Shown here: one piece after another, positions 47,028 through 57,649 of the stretch | How the letters are laid out: each line of letters opens with the position of its first letter | How positions within the stretch are numbered: position 1 is the first letter of the stretch | Assembly: GCA_947496705.1 (NCBI GenBank) | Contig: CANMDW010000004.1 | Span: 1-64,000 of the forward strand | Direction: 5' to 3' | DNA length: 64,000 nt | Origin: an uncultured Aquimarina sp. | GTDB lineage: Bacteria; Bacteroidota; Bacteroidia; Flavobacteriales; Flavobacteriaceae | Position numbers and translations under genes: made by a program | The notes under the pieces: model-generated | Seen by the model: the letters and a program-made list of their open reading frames with translations, nothing else | Databases searched by the model: none | What the model was told of the DNA's origin: nothing

Positions 47028-47045
47028 CTTATATTTTCACTTTCT
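47028..47045. repeat. 18-bp sequence shared with the susC leader
   Basis: This is the exact second copy of the sequence at 45761-45778, located 60 bases upstream of the MFS transporter start. Just downstream, TGATAAG and CTTATCA (47050-47070) form an inverted repeat with a seven-base spacer. Confidence 0.45.
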
Positions 47046-47104
47046 ACTTAAATAAGTTTTGATAAGTCACGCGCTTATCAGTGTAATAATTTAATATTCA
47101 CTTA

Positions 47105-48619
47105 ATGAACAAGCGTAAATTAAGTTTCTGGGAAATCTGGAACATGAGTTTCGGTTTTCTTGGGATTCAATTCGGTTTTGCATTGCAGAATGCAAATACT
47201 TCTCGAATTTTTGAAACCTTAGGAGCAAAAGTCGATGAGCTGGCTGTGTTTTGGCTTGCTGCACCAATTACAGGATTATTGGTTCAACCCATCATAGGGT
47301 ATTTTAGTGACAGGACATGGCACGCTAAGTTGGGAAGAAGAAGACCTTATTTTTTGGTAGGTGCAATTTTATCTTCTATAGCATTATGTGTTATGCCCAA
47401 TTCACCTACACTTTGGGTGGCAATAGGGACCTTATGGATCATGGATTCTTCCATAAACATTTCTATGGAACCCTTTAGAGCCTTTGTAGGGGATAATCTT
47501 CCTGAAAGTCAAAGAACCAAAGGTTTTGCCATGCAAAGCTTTTTTATTGGATTAGGAGCCGTTGTTGGTTCGGCTTTACCTTATATGTTTTCTAATTGGT
47601 TAGGGATTAGCAATACTGCAGAAGAAGGAGTAATTCCCGATTCTGTAAAATGGTCTTTTTATATAGGAGCCGTGGTTTTTCTATTAGCTGTATTATGGAC
47701 AGTTTTTAGATCTAAAGAATACACTCCGGAAGAATTAGAAAGTTTTGAGGATCATAAATCAGAGGCTACCGTAGAACTTACATCTCAGGAAAATCAAAAT
47801 CGAATTGCAAAACTTACGAAAGCAGGAACAATAATGACCATTTTTGGAGTTATTATGAATACGTTTCTTATATATCTAATGCTGGATAAAGAATTGTATA
47901 TTCTGTCGGGAGGTGTTCTATTTGTTGGTATATTATTTCTATTGGCTGCGATTAATAGAAAATCAAAAGGTATTAATGGGTTTGTAACCATTATGACAGA
48001 TCTGTTATATATGCCCAAAACAATGAAACAATTGGCCATTGTTCAGTTTTTTTCTTGGTTTGCCTTGTTTTCTATGTGGATATATACCACCCAGGCCGTA
48101 ACAAGTTATGTTTATGGTTCTACTGATCCTACATCACAATTATATAATGATGGCGCAGATTGGGTAACTGTACTTTTTGCTGTGTATAATGGTGTAGCTG
48201 CTTTAGTTGCATTTCTATTACCCGTATTAGCTAGGTTAACCAGCAGAAAAATCACGCATCTTATAAGTTTGGTTTTAGGAGGTTCGGGACTTTTGTCTAT
48301 TACAATTTTCAATACTCCAGAGTTACTGATCATATCAATGATCGGTGTAGGGATTGCCTGGGCAAGTATTTTATCGATGCCATATGCAATGCTTGCCGGT
48401 GCATTACCACCAAAAAAAATGGGGTATTATATGGGAGTTTTTAACTTTTTTATTGTAATTCCTCAAATTGTGGCCGCATCGATATTGGGGTTTCTGCTGA
48501 ATACATTTTTTGGTAATGAGACTATTTATGCTTTAATAATTGGTGGAGTGAGTATGGTAATTTCAGGTTTTTTAACGTTAATCGTTAGCGATAAAGCAAC
48601 AATTGAAATAAATGACTAA
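47105..48619 (+). CDS. MFS sugar transporter, SLC45/GPH-like (maltose uptake)
   Basis: A 504-residue, 12-helix inner-membrane transporter. The first loop has the family GYFSDRTWHAKLGRRRPYF block, an MFS D-x-x-x-x-x-G-R-R-R-P motif, and FRAFVGDNLPESQR follows helix 4. A longer loop lies near residue 210. Relatives in Bacteroidota alpha-glucan loci are predicted proton-maltose symporters. It is the first gene of an operon with pgmB and the maltose phosphorylase gene, supporting maltose as substrate. Confidence 0.9.
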   Translation: MNKRKLSFWEIWNMSFGFLGIQFGFALQNANTSRIFETLGAKVDELAVFWLAAPITGLLVQPIIGYFSDRTWHAKLGRRRPYFLVGAILSSIALCVMPNSPTLWVAIGTLWIMDSSINISMEPFRAFVGDNLPESQRTKGFAMQSFFIGLGAVVGSALPYMFSNWLGISNTAEEGVIPDSVKWSFYIGAVVFLLAVLWTVFRSKEYTPEELESFEDHKSEATVELTSQENQNRIAKLTKAGTIMTIFGVIMNTFLIYLMLDKELYILSGGVLFVGILFLLAAINRKSKGINGFVTIMTDLLYMPKTMKQLAIVQFFSWFALFSMWIYTTQAVTSYVYGSTDPTSQLYNDGADWVTVLFAVYNGVAALVAFLLPVLARLTSRKITHLISLVLGGSGLLSITIFNTPELLIISMIGVGIAWASILSMPYAMLAGALPPKKMGYYMGVFNFFIVIPQIVAASILGFLLNTFFGNETIYALIIGGVSMVISGFLTLIVSDKATIEIND

Positions 48620-48629
48620 TAATAGGTAC

Positions 48630-49304
48630 ATGAAGAAAGCATTTATATTTGATCTGGACGGTGTTATTGTAGATACCGCAAAATATCATTTTTTGGCCTG
48701 GCAGAACCTTGCAGATAGTTTAGGGATTCCTTTTTCATCAGCGCAAAATGAACAACTAAAAGGAGTGAGCCGGGTACGATCTTTAGAAAAGATATTGGAA
48801 TGGGGCAACAAATCTATTTCAGAAGAAGAATTTACCAGGTTAATGTCTGAGAAAAACGAAGAGTATCTGGTATATATATCTAAAATGGATACTACAGAGA
48901 TCCTGCCTGATGTACCAAGAGTTTTGGATTGTCTGATTTCAAAAGAACAATCCATCGCTTTGGGTTCTGCAAGTAAAAATGCCAGAATAATTTTGGAGAA
49001 AGTACAGCTCTATGATAAATTTCAGGCTATTGTTGATGGAACAAATGTTTCTAAAGCAAAACCAGATCCCGAAGTTTTTCTCATAGGAGCACAAATGCTA
49101 GATATCGCTCCAGAAAATTGTGTAGTATTTGAAGATTCTGTTGCCGGAATTCAGGCGGCCAATACAGCAAATATGATTAGCATTGGTATTGGAGATGATA
49201 AAGTATTACACCAAGCAGATTATATTTTTAAAGATTTTACAGAAATAAAAGAAGAGTTTATAAATCAATTGATAACTACCCCAAAAAGTTTAACAATAAA
49301 ATGA
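48630..49304 (+). CDS. pgmB: Beta-phosphoglucomutase
   Basis: A 224-residue HAD-superfamily enzyme converting beta-glucose 1-phosphate to glucose 6-phosphate. The nucleophile motif FDLDGVIVDT (the two aspartates) is at residues 6-15; the LKGVSRVRSLEKIL cap, the GSASKNA motif and VFEDSVAGIQAA follow. The start ATG at 48630 gives the usual N-terminus; an upstream ATG at 48612 overlaps the transporter stop. It ends in an ATGA overlap with the phosphorylase gene, so the two are translationally coupled and act in sequence. Confidence 0.95.
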   Translation: MKKAFIFDLDGVIVDTAKYHFLAWQNLADSLGIPFSSAQNEQLKGVSRVRSLEKILEWGNKSISEEEFTRLMSEKNEEYLVYISKMDTTEILPDVPRVLDCLISKEQSIALGSASKNARIILEKVQLYDKFQAIVDGTNVSKAKPDPEVFLIGAQMLDIAPENCVVFEDSVAGIQAANTANMISIGIGDDKVLHQADYIFKDFTEIKEEFINQLITTPKSLTIK

Positions 49305-51607
49305 ATCAGGATTATATACAACCAGACAACTGGTCGATTATAGAAGAAGGGTTTGATGTAGAACGGGTTAAATCCTCAGAGAGCCTTTTTAGTATAGGTA
49401 ATGGAGCCATGGGACAGCGGGCCAATTTTGAAGAAGCATATTCCGGACCCACTTTTCAGGGAAGTTATATCGCTGGAGTTTATTATCCTGACAAAACCAG
49501 AGTGGGTTGGTGGAAAAATGGATACCCCGAATATTTTGCCAAAGTATTAAATGCCCCGAATTGGATAGGAATCAATATAGAAATTAATGGTGAAAAATTA
49601 GATTTACACAGATGTGCATCTGTACTTAATTTCAGAAGAGAACTCCATATGAAAGAAGGTTGGTACCAGCGTTCTTTTAATGCAGTTTTACTAAATGGTA
49701 TCGAAGTATCGGTAAAATCTACACGATTTCTAAGTCTTGATTTAGATGAGGTAGGGGCTATCAAGTATGAAGTAACCCCGGTTAATAAAGAGGCTACGAT
49801 CGCCTTTACACCATATCTGGATTCAGGAATTACCAATGAAGATACAAACTGGGATGATAAATTTTGGGATACCTATGATCATGCACATAAAGGCAATTCG
49901 GCATATATATCTTCAAAAACGATGAAGACGGAGTTTCATGTCTGTACGGGTATGTTAAATCAGATATTTGTTGATGGTGAGTTACAAGATACCTATCCTA
50001 CTGTCGAAACCAGCCATACCTATGTTGGATTAAGTTATACGGTTGATGTAGTAAAGGGAAAAACAGCCGGAATTACCAAATATGGGGGATATACTGTATC
50101 ACTAAATCACAAAAAAGAAGATTTACCTTCTGCGAGTGCGGCAGTATTGAAGCAAGCAGCCGAATCTGGTTTTGTTGCCTTGTTGGATTTACAGAAAAAG
50201 GCATGGTCCAAGATTTGGGAGATGGCCGATATTGCAATCGATGGTGATGTAAAAGCGCAGCAGGGTATCCGGTTTAATATTTTTCAATTAAATCAAACCT
50301 ATCTGGGCAAAGATGCTCGATTGAATATAGGGCCCAAAGGATTTACCGGCGAAAAATATGGCGGTAGTACCTACTGGGATACAGAAGCATACTGCATTCC
50401 ATTCTATATGGCGACCAAAGACCAGCAGGTAGCCCGTAATTTATTGACATATCGCTATAACCACCTGGAAAAAGCCATCGAGAACGCAGAGAAACTTGGT
50501 TTTACCAATGGTGCAGCGTTGTATCCAATGGTAACTATGAATGGTGAGGAATGTCATAACGAATGGGAAATCACTTTTGAAGAAATACACCGTAATGGTG
50601 CCATGACATTTGCCATTTATAACTACCTGAGATATACAGGTGATTATAATTATGTTCCAGAAAAAGGACTGGAAGTAATGATTGCGATTGCTCGTTTTTG
50701 GCATCAGAGAGCTACATTTTCTACAGACAAAAACAAATATGTAATTCTGGGAGTTACAGGGCCGAATGAGTATGAAAACAATGTGAATAACAATTGGTAT
50801 ACTAATTACTTAGCAAAATGGTGTATAGCGTATTGCGTAGAAAATATCAATAAGGTAAAAACCGAATACAACAGTGATTACCAAAGAATCATAGAGAAAA
50901 CTAACTTAGGCCAGGAAGAAATTGATACAATGCTGGAAGTTGCACAAAATATGTATTTCCCGTATTCTGAAAAACATGAAGTATACTTACAGCAGGATGG
51001 TTTTCTGGATAAAGAACTCATAACTGTTGCCGATTTAGATAGATCGCAACGACCTATTAATCAAAAATGGAGCTGGGATCGCATATTACGATCTCCATAT
51101 ATCAAACAGGCAGATACCCTTCAGGGATTTTATATGTTTGAAGATCAATTTACTAAAGAAGAATTAGCACGTCACTTTGATTTCTATGAACCATTTACAG
51201 TGCACGAGTCTTCGCTTTCACCATGTGTTCATAGCATCCAGGCAGCAGCTCTGGATAGAATGGATCAGGCGTATACATTCTACCTGAGAACCTCAAGACT
51301 GGATCTTGATGACTATAATAAAGAGGTAGAAGAAGGATTGCATATTACAAGTATGGCTGGTACATGGATGAGTATTGTAGAAGGATTTGGCGGACTTAGA
51401 ATTAAGAATGATAAGCTGTCTTTTGCACCCAAAATTCCTAAAGAATGGAAAGGATATTCTTTTAACGTAAACTTCAGAAATCAAATTTTGAAAGTGAATG
51501 TTTCTAAGGAAGGAACCTCCTTTAATCTTGAAGGAGATCAGGAATTAGTTATTTATGTTGACGGTAAGGAGTTTAATATTTCTCCAAATACCTTAATCAC
51601 AGTATAA
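49301..51607 (+). CDS. Maltose phosphorylase (GH65)
   Basis: A 768-residue GH65 enzyme that splits maltose with phosphate into glucose and beta-glucose 1-phosphate in the cytoplasm. The catalytic region is GVTGPNEYENNVNNNWYTN, with the general-acid Glu, and the phosphate-binding HESSLSPCVHS motif marks a phosphorylase rather than a hydrolase. Coupling with pgmB and a sugar transporter supports maltose as substrate; kojibiose or trehalose phosphorylase activity is a less likely alternative. Bases 50459-50485 are repeated exactly in the SDR remnant at 28239-28265. Confidence 0.93.
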   Translation: MNQDYIQPDNWSIIEEGFDVERVKSSESLFSIGNGAMGQRANFEEAYSGPTFQGSYIAGVYYPDKTRVGWWKNGYPEYFAKVLNAPNWIGINIEINGEKLDLHRCASVLNFRRELHMKEGWYQRSFNAVLLNGIEVSVKSTRFLSLDLDEVGAIKYEVTPVNKEATIAFTPYLDSGITNEDTNWDDKFWDTYDHAHKGNSAYISSKTMKTEFHVCTGMLNQIFVDGELQDTYPTVETSHTYVGLSYTVDVVKGKTAGITKYGGYTVSLNHKKEDLPSASAAVLKQAAESGFVALLDLQKKAWSKIWEMADIAIDGDVKAQQGIRFNIFQLNQTYLGKDARLNIGPKGFTGEKYGGSTYWDTEAYCIPFYMATKDQQVARNLLTYRYNHLEKAIENAEKLGFTNGAALYPMVTMNGEECHNEWEITFEEIHRNGAMTFAIYNYLRYTGDYNYVPEKGLEVMIAIARFWHQRATFSTDKNKYVILGVTGPNEYENNVNNNWYTNYLAKWCIAYCVENINKVKTEYNSDYQRIIEKTNLGQEEIDTMLEVAQNMYFPYSEKHEVYLQQDGFLDKELITVADLDRSQRPINQKWSWDRILRSPYIKQADTLQGFYMFEDQFTKEELARHFDFYEPFTVHESSLSPCVHSIQAAALDRMDQAYTFYLRTSRLDLDDYNKEVEEGLHITSMAGTWMSIVEGFGGLRIKNDKLSFAPKIPKEWKGYSFNVNFRNQILKVNVSKEGTSFNLEGDQELVIYVDGKEFNISPNTLITV

Positions 51608-51633
51608 CTTAGATCATATGAACTGAATATAAG

Positions 51634-51668
51634 ACACCCCAAACGCAATTGTTTTTGGGGTGTTTGTT
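51634..51668 (+). terminator. Terminator after the phosphorylase gene
   Basis: ACACCCCAAA (51634-51643) pairs with TTTGGGGTGT (51654-51663), followed by a T-rich run. It lies 27 bases after the stop and 48 bases before the next amylase gene, so it may only partly separate the two. Confidence 0.82.
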
Positions 51669-51710
51669 TCTATAAAAAATCACACAAAAATTTTTAATAA
51701 AACTTATAAA

Positions 51711-53567
51711 ATGAAGAACACACTAATAATCCTATTATCCTGTTTATTTTTTTCATTTTCTTATGGACAAATACAAAAAATAGAACCTCCATTTTGGTGG
51801 AGTGGAATGCATCAAAAAGATGTACAATTGATGTGTTATGGTAAAGATATCTCTACATATGATGTACAAATTGATGGAGTTACAATAAGTGATGTTACAA
51901 AAACTGAAAATCCAAACTACCTGTTTGTAACTATCGAAACCCAGGATGTAAAACCAGGAACGGTTTCTATAGATTTTAAAGAAAGTGGTAAAGTGGCATT
52001 TTCACAACCTTATGAATTTAAAATCAGAAGAGATAATTCTGCAGAAAGAAAAGGTTTTGACAGTAGCGATGTCATGTATTTGATCATGCCAGATCGTTTT
52101 GCCAATGGAGACCCTAAGAATGATTCTCATAAAGATACAGCAGAGAAAGCCGATCGCTCAAATCCCGGAGGCCGCCATGGGGGTGATATTCAAGGAATGA
52201 TCGATCATTTGGATTATTTAAAAGATCTGGGAGTGACAGCATTGTGGAGTACCCCATTACTAGAAGATAATGAACCGGTATATTCCTATCATACCTATGC
52301 ACAGAGTGATTTTTATAAAATTGATCCAAGATATGGCACCAATGAAGATTACAAGCGTCTGGCTTCAGAGATGCATAAATCGGACATGAAGCTTGTTATG
52401 GATTATGTAACCAATCACTGGGGGTCCAAGCATTGGATGATTAAAGATCTGCCAACCAAAGACTGGATCCATCAATGGCCCGAAGGTTTCAGAAGAAGCA
52501 ATTATCGCATGACCACGCAGTTTGATACGAATGCTTCAAAAGTAGATAGCAAAGGTTGTATGGATGGATGGTTTGATACTACGATGCCTGATATGAACCA
52601 AAGGAATCCACTACTTCTTAAATATATCACTCAAAACGCAATTTGGTGGGTAGAGTATGCAGATCTGGATGGTTTGAGAGTGGATACCTATTCATATAAT
52701 GATAAAGACGGAATTGCAAAATGGACCAAAGCTATCATGGACGAATACCCCGATTTTAATATCGTAGGAGAGGTTTGGATGCACGATCAGGCGCAGATGG
52801 CCTATTGGCAAAAAGACAGTAAGATCGGTGCAATTGATCATTACAATTCGTATTTACCATCGGTGATGGATTTTACCCTTCACAATGCTATTATGGCGAT
52901 GTTTAACGAAGATGAAAATGCATGGGATAAAGGGATGATCAAAGCGTATGATAATTTTACGAATGACTTTTTATACCCCGATATCAACAATATCCTGGTA
53001 TTTGCCGGTAACCATGATACCAATCGCATTAATGAGATCTATAATGGTGATATAGATACCTACAAAATGGCAATGACTTTGATATTCACTACTCGTGGTA
53101 TTCCTCAGATATATTATGGGGACGAAATCGGGATGTTAGGGGATAAAGAAAAGAAAGGTGATGGTGATATTCGTAGGGATTTTCCAGGAGGATGGCCCGG
53201 AGATACTCAAAATGCATTCTTGGCAGCAAGGGCAAAAAATGGCAGAACCAATGATCAGGAAGCTTTTTACTCTTTCACAAAGAAAGTCCTAAACTGGAGG
53301 AAAAATACTCCGGTTATTCATACCGGAAAATTATTACAATTCATTCCTTTTCATAATGTATATGTATACTTTAGGTATGCCGAAGAAAAAAGTGTGATGG
53401 TAATTATAAATAATAATTCCAAAGATCAAAAACTACCCGTTTCTCGTTTTAAAGAAGGTATAAAAGACTTCAAAATGGGAACCGATATCATTACCGATAC
53501 CAATATTGATGTTACCGAAGATTTTAGTATCCCTGCGAAAACTTCTATGATATTGGAATTAAAGTAA
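51711..53567 (+). CDS. Neopullulanase/cyclomaltodextrinase-type alpha-glucan hydrolase (GH13, SusA-like)
   Basis: A 618-residue exported enzyme; the signal ends near FSYGQIQ, with no lipobox, so it is periplasmic. An N-terminal immunoglobulin-like cyclomaltodextrinase domain (20-115; FWWSGMHQKDVQLMCYG) precedes the GH13 barrel: MDYVTNH, DGLRVDTY (nucleophile Asp), VGEVW (acid Glu) and FAGNHDTNR. A C-terminal beta domain ends the protein. It would cut imported maltooligosaccharides to maltose and glucose. The ATG at 51711 was chosen because the frame before it overlaps the terminator. Confidence 0.93.
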   Translation: MKNTLIILLSCLFFSFSYGQIQKIEPPFWWSGMHQKDVQLMCYGKDISTYDVQIDGVTISDVTKTENPNYLFVTIETQDVKPGTVSIDFKESGKVAFSQPYEFKIRRDNSAERKGFDSSDVMYLIMPDRFANGDPKNDSHKDTAEKADRSNPGGRHGGDIQGMIDHLDYLKDLGVTALWSTPLLEDNEPVYSYHTYAQSDFYKIDPRYGTNEDYKRLASEMHKSDMKLVMDYVTNHWGSKHWMIKDLPTKDWIHQWPEGFRRSNYRMTTQFDTNASKVDSKGCMDGWFDTTMPDMNQRNPLLLKYITQNAIWWVEYADLDGLRVDTYSYNDKDGIAKWTKAIMDEYPDFNIVGEVWMHDQAQMAYWQKDSKIGAIDHYNSYLPSVMDFTLHNAIMAMFNEDENAWDKGMIKAYDNFTNDFLYPDINNILVFAGNHDTNRINEIYNGDIDTYKMAMTLIFTTRGIPQIYYGDEIGMLGDKEKKGDGDIRRDFPGGWPGDTQNAFLAARAKNGRTNDQEAFYSFTKKVLNWRKNTPVIHTGKLLQFIPFHNVYVYFRYAEEKSVMVIINNNSKDQKLPVSRFKEGIKDFKMGTDIITDTNIDVTEDFSIPAKTSMILELK

Positions 53568-53639
53568 GAAGATAACCTGTATATCCGATATCATGAAGAT
53601 GTCCTTTATATTAATATAGAAAAATCAGTTCCCCTATTT

Positions 53640-53794
53640 GGGCTACCGTGTGTGTATCTTTTGAATGTATAAACAATGGATAAAAACTTGGTCAAAACAT
53701 CCCCCTAGCCCCCTTCAAAGGGGGAAATAATATCCCCTTGAGGGGATTATAGGGGTGTTTTTGAGATATTCTATATTTGTACACACGGTAGCCC
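53640..53794. repeat. MITE-like element with 14-bp terminal inverted repeats and an inner palindrome
   Basis: GGGCTACCGTGTGT (53640-53653) is repeated exactly in inverted form at 53781-53794, and the match extends loosely outward (CTATTTG against CAAAAGG). Inside is a second palindromic block (53695-53762) built of CCCCCT/AGGGG stems. A REP-like sequence with tail (53814-53848) follows. The spacer 53568-53931 between the two GH13 genes has no gene. Confidence 0.65.
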
Positions 53795-53931
53795 AAAAGG
53801 AAAGGACTTTTAGCTCCTTTCCCTCTGAGAGAAGGGCCAGGGATAGGATAATAGATATTTAAATAAAATTTACCAACGCAATTATAAACTAGAGCCATTA
53901 ATAAACATAATAATATATAATCTGAGATAAC

Positions 53932-55317
53932 ATGAAAAAATTAGTTATAAGTTTCATAGCCATAGGAATGTTGTTTTCCTGCGGAAAGACAAAAAAAGAA
54001 GAAACAGTAGCCGGGATCGAAACTACTCAAACGGCGGTAAAAGAAGTACTTCCTGAAGTGAGTGATGCGATGATGGAAAATGCAATTATCTATGAGGCCA
54101 ATATCCGCCAGTATTCGGTTGAAGGTTCTTTTGATGCTTTTACCAAAGATATTCCGGTTCTTAAGGAACTTGGGGTTAAGATCCTTTGGGTAATGCCAAT
54201 ATATCCCATTTCTACAACCAAAAGTAAAGGTTCTCTAGGGAGTTACTATGCGATTTCTGATTATACCAAGGTAAATTCTGAGTTTGGTACTATCGAAGAT
54301 TTTAGAGAACTGGTAGAAACTGCTCACGATAACGGAATGTATGTAATCCTTGATTGGGTAGCAAATCATACCGGTTGGGATCATGTATGGCTAAAAAAAC
54401 ATCCTGAGTATTATACCAAAGATGATAAAGGAGAAATAACGCATACCGTAGGTACAGATTGGACCGATGTAGCAGACTTGAATTATGATAATCAGGAAAT
54501 GCAGGCAGCTATGCTCGAAGCTATGAAATACTGGGTTAAAGAAGAAGATGTGGATGGTTTTCGTTGTGATGTGGCCGGAATGGTACCTGTTGATTTTTGG
54601 GAGAATACCGTAGCAGAGCTGAAAAAGATGAAACCTGTATTTATGCTGGCCGAAGGATGGGAGCCAGAATTATTGGAGAACGCCTTCGATATGGGATATG
54701 GTTGGGATACCCACCATAAAATGAATGATATCGCCCAGGGGAAAGCCAATGCAATAGAGTGGGACAAAAGAATGGCTCAGATTGATTCTATGTATGCAAA
54801 AGATGATATCCTGATGAATTTTACATCAAATCATGATGAAAACTCCTGGAACGGAACTGTACAGGAAAGAATGGGAGACGCAAAGGAACTATTTGCGGCA
54901 CTTTCATATGTAGCACCAGGAATGCCTTTGATCTACTCTGGGCAGGAGTATGATATGGATAAACGGTTATTATTCTTTGAGAAGGATACCATTATCAAAA
55001 AGAAGGGCGATTTTTTTCCTTTATATGAAAAGCTAGGGAAACTTAAGAATAATAATCCTGCATTACACGGAGGAAAAAATGCGGCTTCTTATACTCGTAT
55101 TAAAACTTCTCATGATGATAAAGTTTTAGTCTTTAAAAGAGAAAAAGAAGGAAACGCAGTATTATTTGTTGCTAATATGACAAAGGAATCGGTAAAATTC
55201 TCATTAGAATATAATGGAAAGTTTAAAGATTACCTTACCGGAGAACCATATGAAGGAAAATCGGGAGATGCACGTAGTCTTGGAGCCTGGGAATACAAGA
55301 TCCTTATTGAGGAATAG
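53932..55317 (+). CDS. Alpha-amylase family lipoprotein (GH13)
   Basis: A 461-residue lipoprotein with lipobox LFSC at residue 17. The four GH13 regions are visible: ILDWVANH, GFRCDVAG (nucleophile Asp), MLAEGWE (acid Glu) and TSNHDEN. A short C-terminal beta domain follows. The subsites cannot be assigned; the SusG-like or maltogenic type is possible. It is separated from the SusA-like gene by a 364-base repeat-rich spacer, so it probably has its own promoter. Confidence 0.92.
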   Translation: MKKLVISFIAIGMLFSCGKTKKEETVAGIETTQTAVKEVLPEVSDAMMENAIIYEANIRQYSVEGSFDAFTKDIPVLKELGVKILWVMPIYPISTTKSKGSLGSYYAISDYTKVNSEFGTIEDFRELVETAHDNGMYVILDWVANHTGWDHVWLKKHPEYYTKDDKGEITHTVGTDWTDVADLNYDNQEMQAAMLEAMKYWVKEEDVDGFRCDVAGMVPVDFWENTVAELKKMKPVFMLAEGWEPELLENAFDMGYGWDTHHKMNDIAQGKANAIEWDKRMAQIDSMYAKDDILMNFTSNHDENSWNGTVQERMGDAKELFAALSYVAPGMPLIYSGQEYDMDKRLLFFEKDTIIKKKGDFFPLYEKLGKLKNNNPALHGGKNAASYTRIKTSHDDKVLVFKREKEGNAVLFVANMTKESVKFSLEYNGKFKDYLTGEPYEGKSGDARSLGAWEYKILIEE

Positions 55318-55341
55318 CCAAAAAAAGACGTGATACTTTAT

Positions 55342-55383
55342 AAAAACGACTTGCTAAGGCAGGTTGTTTTTGGTTTTTTTATA
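55342..55383 (+). terminator. Terminator after the second rightward amylase gene
   Basis: AAAAACGACTTGC (55341-55353) pairs with GCAGGTTGTTTTT (55359-55371, with G-U pairs), followed by GGTTTTTTT. Confidence 0.75.
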
Positions 55384-55518
55384 TTTTTTGGCAGAAGAAA
55401 ACGGGTAATCTCTTAAGGGCGCCTCTTAAATTAAAGAATTTCCTTTTTCTTAACGAGATCTATGAAAATGTGTTAAAATAAAAGCTTTTTTGTCAGGAAA
55501 TACTGAATTTATCAACCG

Positions 55519-55528
55519 AAAACGTTTT
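55519..55528. promoter_or_regulatory. Possible LacI-type operator upstream of pfkA
   Basis: AAAACGTTTT, within GAAAACGTTTTAG, is a 10-bp palindrome sharing the AAACGTTT core of the operator at 45837. It lies 53 bases before the pfkA start. Confidence 0.45.
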
Positions 55529-55580
55529 AGTTTTTTAACAAATTAGGTTATTAGTATCAATAACAATAGCTTTGGCCCCA

Positions 55581-56567
55581 ATGACAAAAAAAGTTAAAAA
55601 TATAGCTGTATTGACTTCTGGTGGAGATGCTCCGGGAATGAATGCTGCCATTAGAGCTGTAGTTCGTGCGTGTAGTTTTTATCAGGTACACTGTTTTGGT
55701 ATATATAAAGGCTATGAAGGCCTTATAAACAATGAAATTGAAGAGCTCAATGCACGTTCGGTGCGAAATATTATTAATAAAGGAGGAACCTTTCTTAAAT
55801 CTGCTCGTTCAAAAGAATTCAGAACTGTAGAAGGAAGACAAAAAGCGCACGAAAACCTGGTTAAAAATAATATCGATGCGCTGGTTGTGATTGGTGGAGA
55901 CGGAAGCTTTACCGGAGCCCTAAAGTTATCTGAAGAATTTAATTTTCCGGTAGTCGGGATTCCAGGAACTATTGATAATGATATTAATGGTACCGATTAT
56001 ACGATTGGGTATGATACTGCTTTAAATACAGTGGTCGAAGCCATAGATAAAATTCGTGATACGGCGAGTTCTCATAATCGATTGTTTCTTATTGAAGTAA
56101 TGGGTCGGGATGCAGGGGATATTGCCTTAAATGCAGGTATAGGTGCCGGAGCAGAAGAGATTTTGATCCCAGAAGAAAATATGGGAGTAGAGAGGCTTAT
56201 AGATTCCCTTAAAAAAAGTAAAAAAACCGGAAAAACCTCCAGTATTATTGTAGTAGCTGAAGGAGATAAGTCTGGTAAAAATATTTTTGAACTTGGCGAG
56301 TATGTTGAAGAGCATCTTGACGACTATGAAGTAAGAGTTTCTGTTTTAGGGCATATCCAGAGAGGAGGAGCACCTAGTTGTTATGATAGAGTACTGGCAA
56401 GTAAACTGGGAGTAGGAGCGGTAGAAGCCTTGCTAGAAGGAAAAAATGAAGTGATGATAGGCATTGTGCATAAAAAAGTAACCGTTGTGCCGCTTAAAAC
56501 TGCATTGGATAAAAGAGTACATAAACACGATGCATTAATAAAAGTAGCCGATATCACTTCGGTATAA
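55581..56567 (+). CDS. pfkA: ATP-dependent 6-phosphofructokinase
   Basis: A 328-residue glycolytic kinase converting fructose 6-phosphate to fructose 1,6-bisphosphate. Motifs: TSGGDAPGMNAAIR at the N-terminus, GGDGSFTGA near residue 100 (ATP type; the PPi type would have GGDDS), PGTIDNDINGTD with the catalytic Asp, and MGRDAGDIAL. I chose the ATG at 55581; a TTG three codons earlier is unlikely. It forms a pair with gapA, 50 bases downstream, next to the maltose locus. Confidence 0.97.
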   Translation: MTKKVKNIAVLTSGGDAPGMNAAIRAVVRACSFYQVHCFGIYKGYEGLINNEIEELNARSVRNIINKGGTFLKSARSKEFRTVEGRQKAHENLVKNNIDALVVIGGDGSFTGALKLSEEFNFPVVGIPGTIDNDINGTDYTIGYDTALNTVVEAIDKIRDTASSHNRLFLIEVMGRDAGDIALNAGIGAGAEEILIPEENMGVERLIDSLKKSKKTGKTSSIIVVAEGDKSGKNIFELGEYVEEHLDDYEVRVSVLGHIQRGGAPSCYDRVLASKLGVGAVEALLEGKNEVMIGIVHKKVTVVPLKTALDKRVHKHDALIKVADITSV

Positions 56568-56593
56568 CTTTCATTAACATCACCACATTTTAA

Positions 56594-57619
<1,026 letters not shown>

Positions 57620-57649
57620 GAATATATCATAAAATATATCATCAACCGT

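Noticed and set aside
51660..51710. Upstream start for the SusA-like enzyme
   Set aside because: It would start inside the terminator hairpin and precede a good signal peptide.
53692..53898. 68-codon leftward frame between the GH13 genes
   Set aside because: It is made of palindromic repeat sequence (PLRGKGAKSPF-type translations) and is not conserved-looking.
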